Positions 34,447 through 45,239 of a stretch of 64,000 bases of DNA are shown piece after piece. The stretch is from assembly GCA_022432975.1 (NCBI GenBank), contig CM039512.1, positions 32,379,545 through 32,443,544 of the forward strand. Direction: 5' to 3'. The position numbers were made by a program, and so were the translations under genes. The notes beneath the pieces are model-generated. The model made no database searches. It saw only the letters and a list, made by a program, of their open reading frames with translations, and was not told the origin of the DNA. Each line of letters starts with the position of its first letter. Position 1 is the first letter of the stretch. Source of the stretch: Begonia masoniana (Eukaryota; Streptophyta; Magnoliopsida; Cucurbitales; Begoniaceae).

Positions 34447-35814
34447 TGTAACACCCAGAAATTTCGTTTTAAGGATTCCGAGCTTTAAGTTTTGAATATT
34501 AAGTATTTAAGCATTATAGAGTTTTAAATTCGTGGAAATAATAAATTAAGTCCAAATGGCCAACGGAAAGTTTCGTTAGAGCCCTAGAAATAAATAGAAA
34601 TATTCGGAGGAATAAGGGAATTTCGGAGAAATTAAACTGATAGACGAAATAACAATTGAAGCTAAGGAAATAAGCTAAGGGTATTTAAGTAATTTTTAAA
34701 GTCAAAATTATATTAAAAACATAAACCCCTCTCTCTTTTCCCCTCATTTTCTTTCCCTCACGCGTGCCTCCTTTTTCCTTCCTCCATTTTGGCGATTTCC
34801 TCTTTTCTTCATCGCCATCTCCATCGATCGCTCAACTCCTCCATTTTTGGCGATTCTTCCTTCAAGTTTCTTCATCAAATCAACCATCCAAGTAAGCCCT
34901 ATGTTTTAGTCTCGTTGGTAGTCGTTTTTAGAGTTTATTTCGAGTTAGGGTTTGTGAAGAAATTTAGGGGTTTTGTTAGAAATGGTTAGGGTTGTTTATT
35001 AATTACTCATTGATGATGTTTAATGTTAAATCTAGGTTGTTGGAGTATATTAATGGTGTTGGATGATGTTTAATGTGAGATCTAGGTTGTTGGAGGTTGG
35101 TAAAACACCATTAATGGAGTTTTGAAGTTAATGAACACTAAGTGTTCGATGAAATGTGTAACGCTCCCGAACCCACCCTGGCTCGGAGCGCTACTATGCT
35201 AACCATTTTCATGTTAAAACGAAATTTTCATAAACTCTCAAGCATAAAAGGGAACTGACGCAGCTGACTTAAAACTAAATCTCCCAAGGCTCTCTTATAT
35301 CATACCTAGCTGCCTAGACTCACTAATTCCCTTACTCCTAACCTTTAAGCACCACGGCGTTCTTCCCGAAAATTTCGGCAAGGTAACGCCTGTAAATGGC
35401 GCCTCCAAAATGCTAGGTACCTGCAATAAGTCAATCCCCAAACAATCCAGAATATTCCTAACCATCTAACCAACCTACGAAATCTCCAACAGTTAACCAA
35501 AATGAAGAACCACCAAATTAACCAAAATAAAGAAATGCCCACAACATAGGGTAACTCATCACCCAGAACTATGCCTATATACAACAATATAATAACTCTC
35601 AAAACATCAATCAAAAGGAAAGTCTACAAACCACCAAAATAAATGTAACTTATACACGACTCCAAAATACGGTTTCACACACGTCTTTCTTGTCTTTCCG
35701 AAGACCATGGTCGAGACGCCCCGACAACTGCCCGCACCGGCATACAATGTACATCAACGACTGCGTCCCAATTCTAGTTTTCTTCGTAGCTCTAACCTGT
35801 ACTCCTGTCGTCAC

Positions 35815-36720
35815 CTACACCAGAGAACACACACATACACGTAAGCTTACGCTTAGCAAGTAGGGAATAGCAAATATGAACAAGCACATGGCATACACAA
35901 ACCTCACACAACCCTAACAACGCAAAACATCACTAACAACACGACCCAACAATGCAACACAATACCACAATGCAACGCTATCCTATCATATGCAGTTTCT
36001 ACACACTCTGTTGTTTTCTTTTCGTTTCGGTTGCATTTATCTTTCACTTCCAGGTGAATCAAGTAGGCACACGCCCCCACACAGTCCAGAACGGCCACGC
36101 CTTGATCCACGGGCAAGACCGGAGGCACACGTCCTAACACAGTCCGGGACGGCCAACCGAATCTCCCCTGGGCAAGACCGGAGGCACACGTCCCAACACA
36201 GTCCAGGACGGCCAACCGAATCTCCCCTTCGTCGATCGTCGAATGCCTCATTGTGCACTTCAAGCACGAACAGGTCGAGGAATTCATACTCACAACGCAT
36301 TACGTATATTAGCAGGGCATCTCGAATAAAATCCCTCGCGGGGTGCTCAACGAGCCACTTGCCCAACGAAGCTATTCTACTAGAGACCAAGTTGCAATCC
36401 ATTCTTATCTTTCATTACATCATCCTCACCACTCAACCATGCAAAACACGTGATTTCGTCAGTTAGAAAACAATGATGCATGTGTCAACCAAGATATGCA
36501 ATACAACACAATACGACGACTCAACACAACAACACGACCACATAACACCACACGGCCAAACAATGCAACTCAAGACCAATAAACCAACCAGACAAGCAAC
36601 TCTACGCAATCCCGAAGTAACATAATTAATTCAACGTAACACGAAGCAAAACAATAACAAAGAAACCATACCGTTCTCTGGTGTAGGCCCGAAGGCAAAA
36701 GAATAATATCCACTACTTAC
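35815..36720 (-). other. Putative structured intron 2 of LTR P
   Basis: Arms CCTACACCAGAGAAC (36687-36673) and GTTCTCTGGTGTAGG (35828-35814) are perfectly complementary. Compared with N2 and G of the same family, pair 10 is flipped from C-G to G-C on both arms. A GCC-UUCG-GGC hairpin abuts the 5' arm; TAAGC-GTAA-GCTTA lies at 35855-35842. Confidence 0.75.
36055..36235. repeat. About 60-bp tandem repeat x 3 in P intron 2
   Basis: Units share GGCAAGACCGGAGGCACACG, ACACAGTCC-GGACGGCC and CGAATCTCCCC; the last two are nearly identical. A diverged form of the same words is in the D LTR (6885-6980). Confidence 0.87.
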
Positions 36721-38100
36721 CTGGCATCCTAGCTCGCTGAGGATATTCTGTTACCTGTTCATCTACAGCTCGACCTACGACAATAATTCAAACTTCATTA
36801 AAATCAAGCCTACTTTCACCAATTAACTCTCAAACTACTATTTCTAGCTTAATCCAATGAAAATCTAACTAAACGGGCCACTAATTTGGGTTCGGTAAAA
36901 ACCGACCCAAAACTTCAAACGTGCATAACTTTCACGTCGGTTATCGGAATCGAACGATTCCAGCGGCCACGTACTCCTCTAATAACCTATTTTAACCAGT
37001 CAAAAGGAATTTCAAAACAAATAACCCTAGCTAGGTCAATTAACAGAAAACCCGAACTGCCCCTTAACCGGAAATTTCACCATTTCTGATTTTCCATCAA
37101 ATTCCACCCAATTCCTTATTAATCAATCCCTCACACACCCAATTAGCATAAACGAACCCAAAATCCCGAGCTACACACACAAACCCGAATTCCCCAATTA
37201 TAGCCCTCGGTTTTTCTCTCAAATCTGAGCTCAATACGGCCAGGTAACCAAAACCGAACCAAGGGTTGGCAAACCCACGCTGGAGGTGACCAAAATCGGC
37301 CGGCGATCGGAGCCAAAACGGGCTCGACACTCGCGGCCAAAAACAGAACTGAAACAGGGCACAAATCGGGTCTAACCTGTCGGTTCGTGCGCGAAGAAAA
37401 CCGGAAACCGCTCGTTGCCGTTGTCTGGCCGGAGACCGTCAGAAATCGCCGTCGGTCTTGGTCGGAGAACGTCGCCTCCCGTCGCTCTCCCTTCTCCCCT
37501 GCTTCTCGGCCCTCGGCGCTCGGGCACCCACGAACAACAGAATAACATTCTGTTGTTTTTATTGTTTTTGTTTTATAAAATAATAATAATAATTATAACA
37601 ATTTCTATTAAAACTAATAACATGACATTTACCGTTTTGCCCTTCCGAAATTTCCGTTAAATCTCGTTCTTAATTATAAATTATCGTAAATTGACCCTCA
37701 CCCCGTACCCAGCTTAAGTTCTCTATTTAGAATATCCGAACACTAAGTACTTAATCAATTCGTTTAACCAAATTTATTCATTATTCTTTTAAATTAATTA
37801 AAACCACTATTTATTAAACAATTACTTTATCATTTTATTTTCCCTCAAATTCCTCTTCTACATTTTCATTCTAATTTACTACTTAACATAACCTATCTAA
37901 GGTTACGCGCGTTGTAAGAATTTCCTGGGTGTTACAAAATGCCCGAAAGAAAAGGATTAGAGTTTTTAGAAGGATTTGTCCTAGCTAGAAAAGTTGATTG
38001 TTTAGATTCGATGTTTGAAAATCGATATTAATGATGTGATGTTAAATGCTCTAGGTAACCCAAGCTCAAAGGACAGTGCTCGGCATATTTAGGACGCCAG

Positions 38101-38627
38101 GTAAGTGAGCGTTAGGCTTTCCGGCCACTAAGGCCCTACGTCGTACAATGTTGATAATGTTGACTGTTATGAAGAAGGTGGTTATAGGGGTTGGTGGAAG
38201 ACGGGTAGTTAAGGAAAGATTGATAGTTAAGTAGTGCCTTAGCGATTTAGGTAGTGTTCAATCGATAGGTTTTCCGTATGTATGTTACTCCTCATGCATC
38301 ATGTTTTGTTAAAGTGCATACGAACTATTTACGAGCATGTTTTATGAAAAGTTAAATGAAAGAACGATTATGTGAACAATGGATGTTTCTCACGCGTAAA
38401 AAATGTATGATTCTCACGTGTATGTTTCTCACGGGTTAAAATGTATGTTTCTCACGGGGCAAGACCTATGTTTCTTACAGGGCAAGACATATGTTTCTCA
38501 CGGGGCAAGGAAGTTGTTTAATGAAATGAAACGAAAATGTTTTATAAATGTCATGCATATATGTAAAGTTACGTTTAGTACGCTCTTTACTAAGCATTAG
38601 GCTTAATGTAGTTATTGTATGATGTAG
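38101..38627 (+). other. Putative structured intron 2 of LTR Q
   Basis: Arms CCTACGTCGTACAAT (38135-38149) and ATTGTATGATGTAGG (38614-38628) pair over 15 bp with two G-U pairs. GGCC-ACTAA-GGCC (38123-38135) abuts the 5' arm and TAAGC-ATTAG-GCTTA lies at 38591-38605. Confidence 0.7.
38385..38515. repeat. About 20-bp tandem repeat in Q intron 2
   Basis: Six or seven units of ATGTTTCTCACGGGGCAAGA and shorter variants. It lies inside the loop of intron 2. Confidence 0.85.
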
Positions 38628-39159
38628 GTGACGAGAACGAAGGTGAGGAACCTCCTTATGATGACCAAGTATAGACGGTCGGTGGCGGAGCTCGTGGCGG
38701 CGGAGCGTGTTTTGGCAGGGCTGGTTGACTCACGGTTAGGTGTTTTTGAGAGTTTTTGGGTATTGTTTGGGATAATGATGGATGTGATGAATTTTTAGTA
38801 CATTTAGATACGTTTTAAAGTGTTTGACTACTGAATAGGATATATCACGTGTTTTATAGCGTTTTGATGTTTTTAAAACAGGTAGGAATGTTAAACGTTT
38901 AAAAGGAACCACGCGGTTTGTTTTCATGAAATTCGATTATGTTTAACGTAAATTGTGTCGTTTTGAGTGTTTGAGTAAATGTTATGTTTGGAGAGTATTT
39001 ATGGAAGTCTATAAAGATTGGGTGAAGGTTTTGTGTAAGAAAGGGGAAGAAGTTTTAGTGTTTTGAGTGTTGTGTATTTGTGTTAAAAATGTGAAGTGCA
39101 GGGAGTGTGAAGGAAGTGCGAAGAAAGAAGAAGAAGAAGAAAGGGGGAGAAAGAACTAC

Positions 39160-39390
39160 GTTCTCTGGAGAAATTCCAGAGAGCGTGGCGATTGCTCGCC
39201 TCTGAGAGGCGAGCAATCACCTCTTCCTCTGCCTTGCAATCGCTCAGGCGATTGCCAGGCGAGGTAACAATCGCCAGGAGGCGATTGCTCGCTAGGAGCA
39301 ATCGCCTGCCAGCGATTGCTCGCCAGGAGCAATCACTGGCTGGCGATCCATCGCCAGATTTCTGGCGATTGATCGCCATCTCCTCTGGCG
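39160..39390 (+). repeat. GGCGATNGCTCGCC hairpin cassette in exon 3 of LTR Q
   Basis: It opens with a CTCTGG/CCAGAG stem (39162-39184), followed by about ten alternating GCGATTGC and GAGCAATCGCC words that can form many overlapping stem-loops, and ends CTCCTCTGGCGATT. Both-strand frames (39083-39434) are by-products of the repeat. Confidence 0.82.
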
Positions 39391-39609
39391 ATTTAAAAAA
39401 AAGAAGTGTTTTAAATAATTGTTTTCTTTATTAATTAATTGTTTTAATAGTTTAAGTTATTGTTTTAGTAATTGTTTTAAATGATTTACTAAACGAACTT
39501 CGATTTCAATTCCGCTTTCGACTTCGTTTTAGATTTCGCTCTACGTACAGTTAAAGTAAAAGATTAAAAAAAAAAAAAATTTATTAGGATACGGGTAAGG
39601 GTCGTGACA

Positions 39610-40170
39610 TCTAGACAGTTGAAAACACACAAGAAGAGTTACCCTACACATGACTTAGAATTAGCCGCGATGGTTTTTGCACTAAAGATTTGGAAGCATT
39701 ACTTGTATGGATAGTCTTGTGAGATATTTTCAGACCATAAAAGTCTGAAGTATATTTTCACACAGAAAGAATTAAATATGATGCAACGTAGATGGTTGGA
39801 GTTTGTCAAGGATTACGATTTTGAAATCAAATACCACCCCAGTAAAGCAAATGTAGTAGCTAAAGCCTTGAGTAGAATGCCAACATTAGCCTCTGCATTT
39901 ATTCTTGACATACCGTTAACCTTAGAGGTAGAGTTCCGAAGATTTAACTTGGAAGCTGTGGCCAGTGTGTCAGCTATGCTTTCTGTCATAACCTTGAAGC
40001 CTACTATTTTGGATAGAATAAAGGAAGCTCAGGTGATTGATGCTGAGTGTAACAAGTATAAGACATGTATGAATTCTACCGATAAGTTGGATTTCAACTG
40101 TTCTATTGATGGAATTCTTAAGTTTCGGAATAGATGGTTTGTTCCAACAGATAATGAGCTCCGAAAAGAT
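39610..40170 (+). pseudogene. RNase H (second part) and RH-IN linker of element A
   Basis: This continues the domain cut at 34446. [15 protein letters not shown] carries the catalytic glutamate; a TAG at about 39712 follows [35 protein letters not shown] and [11 protein letters not shown] follow. The first residue after the last motif is K where D is usual (VVAKA against VVADA), a probable loss of the final acidic residue. The linker runs to the integrase finger. Confidence 0.9.
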
Positions 40171-41437
40171 ATCCTTTCGGAAGCTCATTCCTCTAGATTT
40201 TCTATCCATCCTGGAAGTACAAAAATGTACAGAGACTTTAAGTAACATTATTGGTGGCCAAATATGAAAAGAAGTGTGGCCGAGTACGTAGGATTGTGTT
40301 TAGTTTGTCAACAAGTTAAAGCTGAACATCAGAGGCCTGCAGGAGCATTGCAACAATTACCAGTTCCCGAATGGAAATGGGAACAAATAATGATGGATTT
40401 TGTCGTGGGATTGCCTAGAACAGTAAGGGGACATGATGCAATCTGGGTGGTAGTAGATCGCTTAACCAAATCTGCCCATTTCCTGCCAATAAAAATGACA
40501 TACTCGATGAATCAACTCGCTGAGTTGTATGTGCATGAGATTGTTAGACTGCATGGAGTTCCAAGCATTATAGTTTCAGACAGAGATTCTAGATTTACAT
40601 CTAATTTTTGGAAAAGTCTGCACAAGGCTATGGGTACGCAACTCAATTTTAGTACAGCTTTTCACCTCAAAAAGATGGACAATCAGAGAGAACTATTCAG
40701 ACATTAGAAGATATGCTTCGTGCGTGCATATTAGATTTTCAGGGTTCTTGGAGTAAGTACTTATCATTGGTGGAATTTTCTTATAATAACAGTTTTTAGG
40801 CAACAATAGGAATGGCACCGTATGAGGCACTATATGGACGAAACTGTAGATCTCCTTTGTATTGGGATGAAGTTGGTGAAGCACGTTTGCTTGGTCCTGA
40901 TATTGTGCAACAGACAGTGGAGAAGATTGCCCTCATCTGACAGAGAATCTTAACAGCTCAAAGCCGACAGAAAAGCTATGCCGATAGAAGACGTAGAGAA
41001 TTAGAATTTGAATGAGGTTTTTCTTAAGGTATCATCATTCAAAGGAGTTGTGAGATTTGGTAAGAGAGGCAAGTTGAACCCCAGATTTATTGGACCCTTT
41101 TCAATCTTGAAAAGGATTGGGAAGACAGCTTACCAATTACAGTTACCAACCTCTATGGAAGGAATCTATAATGTGTTCCATGTTTCCATGTTGAAGAAGT
41201 GTATGCGGGATCCAACTCAGGTTGTGAAACAACAGAACATTGAAATTTATCCTACCCTTACCTATGAGGAGAAATAGTGAAAATTTTGGACTATGCAACA
41301 AAAGTATTGCGTAACAAGGAGGTTCAGCTAGCGAAGGTGTTATGGCGTAACCAGAGCATAGAGGAGACAACTTGGGAGCGCCAATAGAACATGATGGACC
41401 AACATCCATAATTATTCAGGTATTGAATTTTGGGGAC
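40171..41437 (+). pseudogene. Integrase with chromodomain-like tail of element A
   Basis: The HHCC finger runs from [14 protein letters not shown] to CLVCQQVK (40183-40320), with a TAA at 40243. Core: [10 protein letters not shown] (first D, about 40393), [13 protein letters not shown] (second D, about 40575) and, after a one-base frameshift near 40672, the [10 protein letters not shown] glutamate (about 40690). Stops at about 40797 and 40938 follow. The GKLNPRFIGPF block (41068-41100) and NVFHVSMLKKC lead to a tail with VLWRNQSIEETTWER (about 41341-41382), the chromodomain-like module of Tekay-type chromoviruses, thought to guide insertion into heterochromatin. Confidence 0.9.
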
Positions 41438-41446
41438 AAAATTCTT

Positions 41447-41461
41447 TTAAAGAGGGTAGAT
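41447..41461 (+). other. Polypurine tract of element A
   Basis: AAAGAGGGTAGA directly precedes the 3' LTR and follows the GGGGACAAAATTCTTTT block typical of this lineage; it would prime plus-strand cDNA synthesis. Confidence 0.8.
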
Positions 41462-41996
41462 TGTAACACCCGGTTCCATTGAACCGATTTTACCTTGTCA
41501 ACTAATAATGTACACTTTATGGATGAAATTGGGAGAATTATTGATTACGTTAATGAGTGACTAAGTAAGGGCATAATGGTATTTTGAGATTTATAGTGGA
41601 TAACGTATTTAAGGGAGGGTTTAATGAGGTTTAGCCGTCACTATTTTCTCATTTTCCTTTTTCGGTATTCAGCAGCTAAGCAGAGTTTCTCCCGGTGATT
41701 TTTCCTTCCATTCTCTCCAAGCTAGGTGAGTTCTACTTCGATTTCTTGCTACATTGTAACTATCGATGTTAGAGGGGATTTTAAATGCGAGCGTTGAGAA
41801 TGCTGTAAGTGGGAGTTAGTTCGAGTTTAGGGCATATCAGGAATGCTTGATGATCTGAGTTCCCAAACCAGTTTTCTTATGAGTTCTGGTAGATTTGAGG
41901 ATAGTTTAGAATGAAGCTTAACTAATACTCTGTCTACGGCTATAGGTTTGAGCAAAACCCGAAGTAGGTTGCAACCAAGCTTTTCCAGGAAACCAG

Positions 41997-42476
41997 GTAA
42001 GTAGAGTACGTGTGTACCTTCAGGTCTACATCACAAAACAGTAGGTTTATGCTTGTTTGAACGTTTTCTGTATGTCATGTATCATGCTTTTGGAAAGTAC
42101 ACGAAAATGAATTTACATGTAATGGCACGGTAAGGTATGAATGGAATGTAACAGATCAGCTGTTAAGGGAACTAATCTGCCCCTTAATTTATGAAGAGGA
42201 TGTATGACTTTGGAAAAATTGATCCGCTCCCAATGGAATTTAGGATCAGATCAGCTGTTAAGAGAACTAATCCGCCCTTTAATTTATGAAGAGGAAGTAT
42301 GACTTTGGGAAAAATGATCCAACTCCCAATGGAATCGAGGGATCAGATCAGAGAAAGAACGTGAATGCAACTGAGATGTGAAAGTAGAAACTGCATAATT
42401 AGGATTTATGTTTCACCATATCAGTTCATTATTGCTTTACTTAGCATTAGGCTAAGAGATTAGTTTTGTGATGTAG
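41997..42476 (+). other. Putative structured intron 2 of A 3' LTR
   Basis: Arms CTACATCACAAAAC (42026-42039) and GTTTTGTGATGTAG (42463-42476) are perfectly complementary over 14 bp. The hairpin before the 3' arm is CTTAGC-ATTAG-GCTAAG (42440-42456), where most families have TAAGC/GCTTA. An ACC/GGT mini-hairpin abuts the 5' arm. At 480 nt it is the shortest intron 2 in the window. Confidence 0.75.
42170..42355. repeat. About 95-bp tandem duplication in A 3' LTR intron 2
   Basis: Two units contain GATCAGCTGTTAAG, AATTTATGAAGAGGA, GTATGACTTTGG and CTCCCAATGGAAT. Both are absent from the 5' LTR, where the deletion starts inside the first. Confidence 0.87.
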
Positions 42477-43606
42477 GTGAAGAAGCTTCAGAAGGTGTGT
42501 TCTCTGAGCATGTTGAGGACTAGGCTGGTTGGGGGAGCACTTCAATGCCACGGTTTGGTGATTCTGATGAGGCGGTTTAACTAATGTCAGTAGGTGTGAA
42601 TGTTAGTTGACAATGGTTCAGTTTAAACATGCTGAGAATGTTGGTGGTAGTAGTAGTTTAATGTTTTTTTTATATATATGGTCTGGTATTTTTCTGATGC
42701 GAAAACACGATTTGGTTTTAGTCGTAGTCTACTATTCTGGATTTTTGGAAATTGTGGATTAAGTTGTTTTTGAAGGATTTCAGTAGAATGCACTAGTTCT
42801 TTTAGTGGCCGGAGCTGTTCTTTATTTAGAGTGAAAATGGTTTGTATGCTGCTCTGTTGCCTATTGGTGAAAATTGGGTATTTCTGTCTATCGGTGGATG
42901 TAGTCCATCGGTAGATGTTGAAGTTTAGTCTATCGGTGGATGATGAGTTATTAAATTTTGAGTTAATGAGTCACGTGGGTTAGTTTAGTAAAGTCACGTG
43001 GTTAGCGGAAGGAGTTTATTTCTACTTCTAGCACTGAGTCTAAGTGGTTTCTGCTTTTTCCGTTGGTATTGTTCAACGGAAGATATGAATAGAATTTTTG
43101 TCGTTTTGTGACTGGTGGATGCGAGCATAGGAGTGAGTATTAGATTTTTGTCGTTTTATGACCGATGGATGCGAGTAGTCGACATGTCGTCGATGGGTGT
43201 GAGCGGTAGATGCGTGAAAGTCGATGTGTCGTTCAGCTGACGCGAGCGGTGGATGTTGGAAGCAGAAGATGCCTTTTGTTTCTGCTTCTACCGCCGATAT
43301 TGTTTAGCGGTGGATGTCTCCTATTTTTTTTTCCCACCGCCGAGACTATTCTGTCTCTAATAATACCACTGGAACTATTCAGCGGTAGATGTGTTCTATT
43401 TTTCTTTTGTCTTCTTTCAACCAACAGTCTTTAATATTTTAATTATTTAATGAGTGTCATTTTATACAACTATTTTTTCGCTGCAAGTTCTTACGTTAAG
43501 CATCAAATTTTGATTTTTAGTAAAATTTTAGGATTTTCTTAGAATGTCATAGCATGGTTCAATATTACGAGTAACGAACCGGGTTTATATAATTCGGGGC
43601 GTTATA

Positions 43607-43629
43607 GAGAGAGAGAGAGATAGAGAAAG

Positions 43630-43682
<53 letters not shown>
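43607..43682. repeat. (GA)n microsatellite
   Basis: Imperfect GA/GAAA repeats; also the right flank of the element A insertion, whose GAGAG duplication merges with it. The left flank has the same GA content (29784-29792). Confidence 0.93.
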
Positions 43683-43686
<4 letters not shown>

Positions 43687-45239
43687 CAATTTTCGAGGCT
43701 TGGATCATGTACGAGGGACTTTGAGCACCAACATTTGTGAGGGAGCTTTGATCATTAGTGAGTATTTCATCTCCGTTTTTTATGTTGAAATTTAGGGTTT
43801 TTTGGTGTAAAGAGTTTGGAAACGTGAATCAATGGTGCGCTTCTAGGTTATTTGAGTGTATTTATAATCTAGATAAATTTATTTGTCGATCGTAAGGGGG
43901 AACAACTAGATAGAGAAATTTTTTAGACTTCCTGTCGATGGAAAGCATCCAAGTGTTAACTATTGTGGATGGTCAGTGGACTCTTGAAACAGAGAAGTAT
44001 GAAGAGTCAACCGCATATATTTTTATTTTTGAAAGGTGTCAACACTTCAGAAGGAATTGTCGACTCCTAGTGTAGTTTGAGTTGAAACCCGAGAGGTATG
44101 AAGTGTCGACCACCGCCAAACTCAAGTATTTTAAGTGTCGACCGGTGGGTCGACCTCCACTTTACCGCGCACTCCCCCCCCCCCCAATGTGTCAACCGCA
44201 TGATTTTATTTTGCCAACATTTATAGAGTTCTGGACTAGGTTTCTAGTCTCAATATAGGACCCACACATGTGTCTTCCATAGTTGTTGAGAGAGATTTCC
44301 TTGCTTTGGTTTTGTTTTAGGATCAGAAAAATTTGTGGATTTTGAGCCGATAGAAGAGGTGGTGCTGAGAACCACATGTATTGAGAACCCGAGGCCGTTT
44401 AATAATGTGGAACAAAACTCAGGAATGCCTTATAATCAAGTCCGAGGAACTTGACTATGATCAAATCTTTCAAATGGAACAAAAGTTATCAAGCAAGAGG
44501 AGCTTGACCCAAACCAAACTTGTTGGTAAAAACCAAAACTATCAAGTGATCTCCCAATCTTTGACTTGAAGAAAACCTAGTTTTTCATGAAAAGAAGAAA
44601 ATTCTAAAAAGAAACTAAAGAAGAAAATTCAAGCAAAAATCGTGTGTCTCTTTTGGAGTACATCCATGTTGTTGAACTAGCCTCAAGGCAACTAGAAATA
44701 AGTAAACTTAACAAACTCAAAAAAATTAGGAAACTTAACAAACTCAAAAAAATTAGGGTTGGGCAGGGCAGTGCGCTTGTTGAACGGATTGTACGCGTGC
44801 ACTAGGTTTGACTATGCGAGCCCTAGGCTAGGTTCGACGTTGCGCGAGCGAGTGCACGATGCACGCAGTCAGACAGTGATGATATGGGCACATGGGGTGA
44901 ACTAGTGGGTGTTGACAAGGCGGGCGCGTGGGTAGGGCTCACACCCAAGTGGGCAAGCACAGTGCGCATTCGAGCGTGCTGATGGGGCACAAGCGCTGGT
45001 GAACCCGCGAGAAGGTTGTGACGTGGGCACGCATGTTAGCTTGTGCGCATGCACGGTACGCTATGACTAGTGACTGCATGGTGCACACGCTTGCTATGCG
45101 TGGGGCGTGCGCTTGCTATTTCCTTGTTTTCTTGGTCTTTTGCATGCATTTCCCCATTGGTTCCTCATCAATACTTGGCATAATCATTGATCTTTACTTG
45201 TGTTGTGATGACTCTTTCTGTTGGGTCTCCATGTTTAAA
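43683..45239. other. Unresolved non-coding region with GTCGAC words and a GC-rich patch
   Basis: No convincing gene is present. From 43960 to 44165 there are several GTCGAC or GTCAAC words, as in LTRs K and L; a 12-bp C run is at 44174-44185; a GC-rich, GCGCA/TGCAC-rich patch spans 44760-45110, similar in wording to the patches at 20460 and 22230. This suggests a decayed LTR of the K/L type, possibly the continuation of the sequence on the left of element A. Frames here (44381-44569, 45018-45272) show no domain. Confidence 0.4.

Larger units (their letters stand above)
35157..37936 (-). mobile_element. Solo LTR P (TSD AAATG), G family
   Basis: TGTAACGCTCCCG to CCTGGGTGTTACA, exact TSD AAATG (35152-35156, 37937-37941), 2780 bp. 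On the minus strand, donor 1 is near 37376, acceptor 1 probably at 36776-36775 (an alternative is 36756-36755), micro-exon 36774-36721 (54 nt), donor 2 at 36720, acceptor 2 at 35816-35815. It is the innermost insertion (P in Q in A). Confidence 0.94.
34447..39609 (+). mobile_element. Solo LTR Q (TSD TCTAG) in element A RNase H
   Basis: TGTAACACCCAG to GGGTCGTGACA, exact TSD TCTAG (34442-34446, 39610-39614). It is 5163 bp, or 2378 bp without the solo LTR P inside it and P's duplicated target. Donor 1 is at 34892, acceptor 1 at 38053-38054, micro-exon 38055-38100 (46 nt), donor 2 at 38101, acceptor 2 at 38626-38627. P is inserted in intron 1. A TATA-like ATATTAAAAA near 34710 precedes a CT-rich stretch. 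Confidence 0.94.
29793..43606 (+). mobile_element. Element A: full-length Tekay/Del-type chromovirus (TSD GAGAG)
   Basis: Two LTRs (29793-31644, 41462-43606), primer-binding site, gag-PR-RT-RH-IN-chromodomain order and polypurine tract are present. TSD GAGAG is at 29788-29792 and 43607-43611, in a GA-rich target. A 5.16-kb LTR nest (34447-39609) interrupts RNase H; without it and its target duplication the element is about 8.6 kb. The coding region has at least four frameshifts and four stops, so it could only move with help. It is the best reference for gene order in this window. Confidence 0.95.
41462..43606 (+). repeat. 3' LTR of element A
   Basis: TGTAACACCCGG to GGGGCGTTATA, 2145 bp (terminal CA has become TA). 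Donor 1 is at 41726, acceptor 1 at 41944-41945, micro-exon 41946-41996 (51 nt), donor 2 at 41997, acceptor 2 at 42475-42476. It retains the intron 2 segment lost from the 5' LTR. The GGTGGATG/CTACCGC cassette is at about 42885-43400. Confidence 0.93.
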
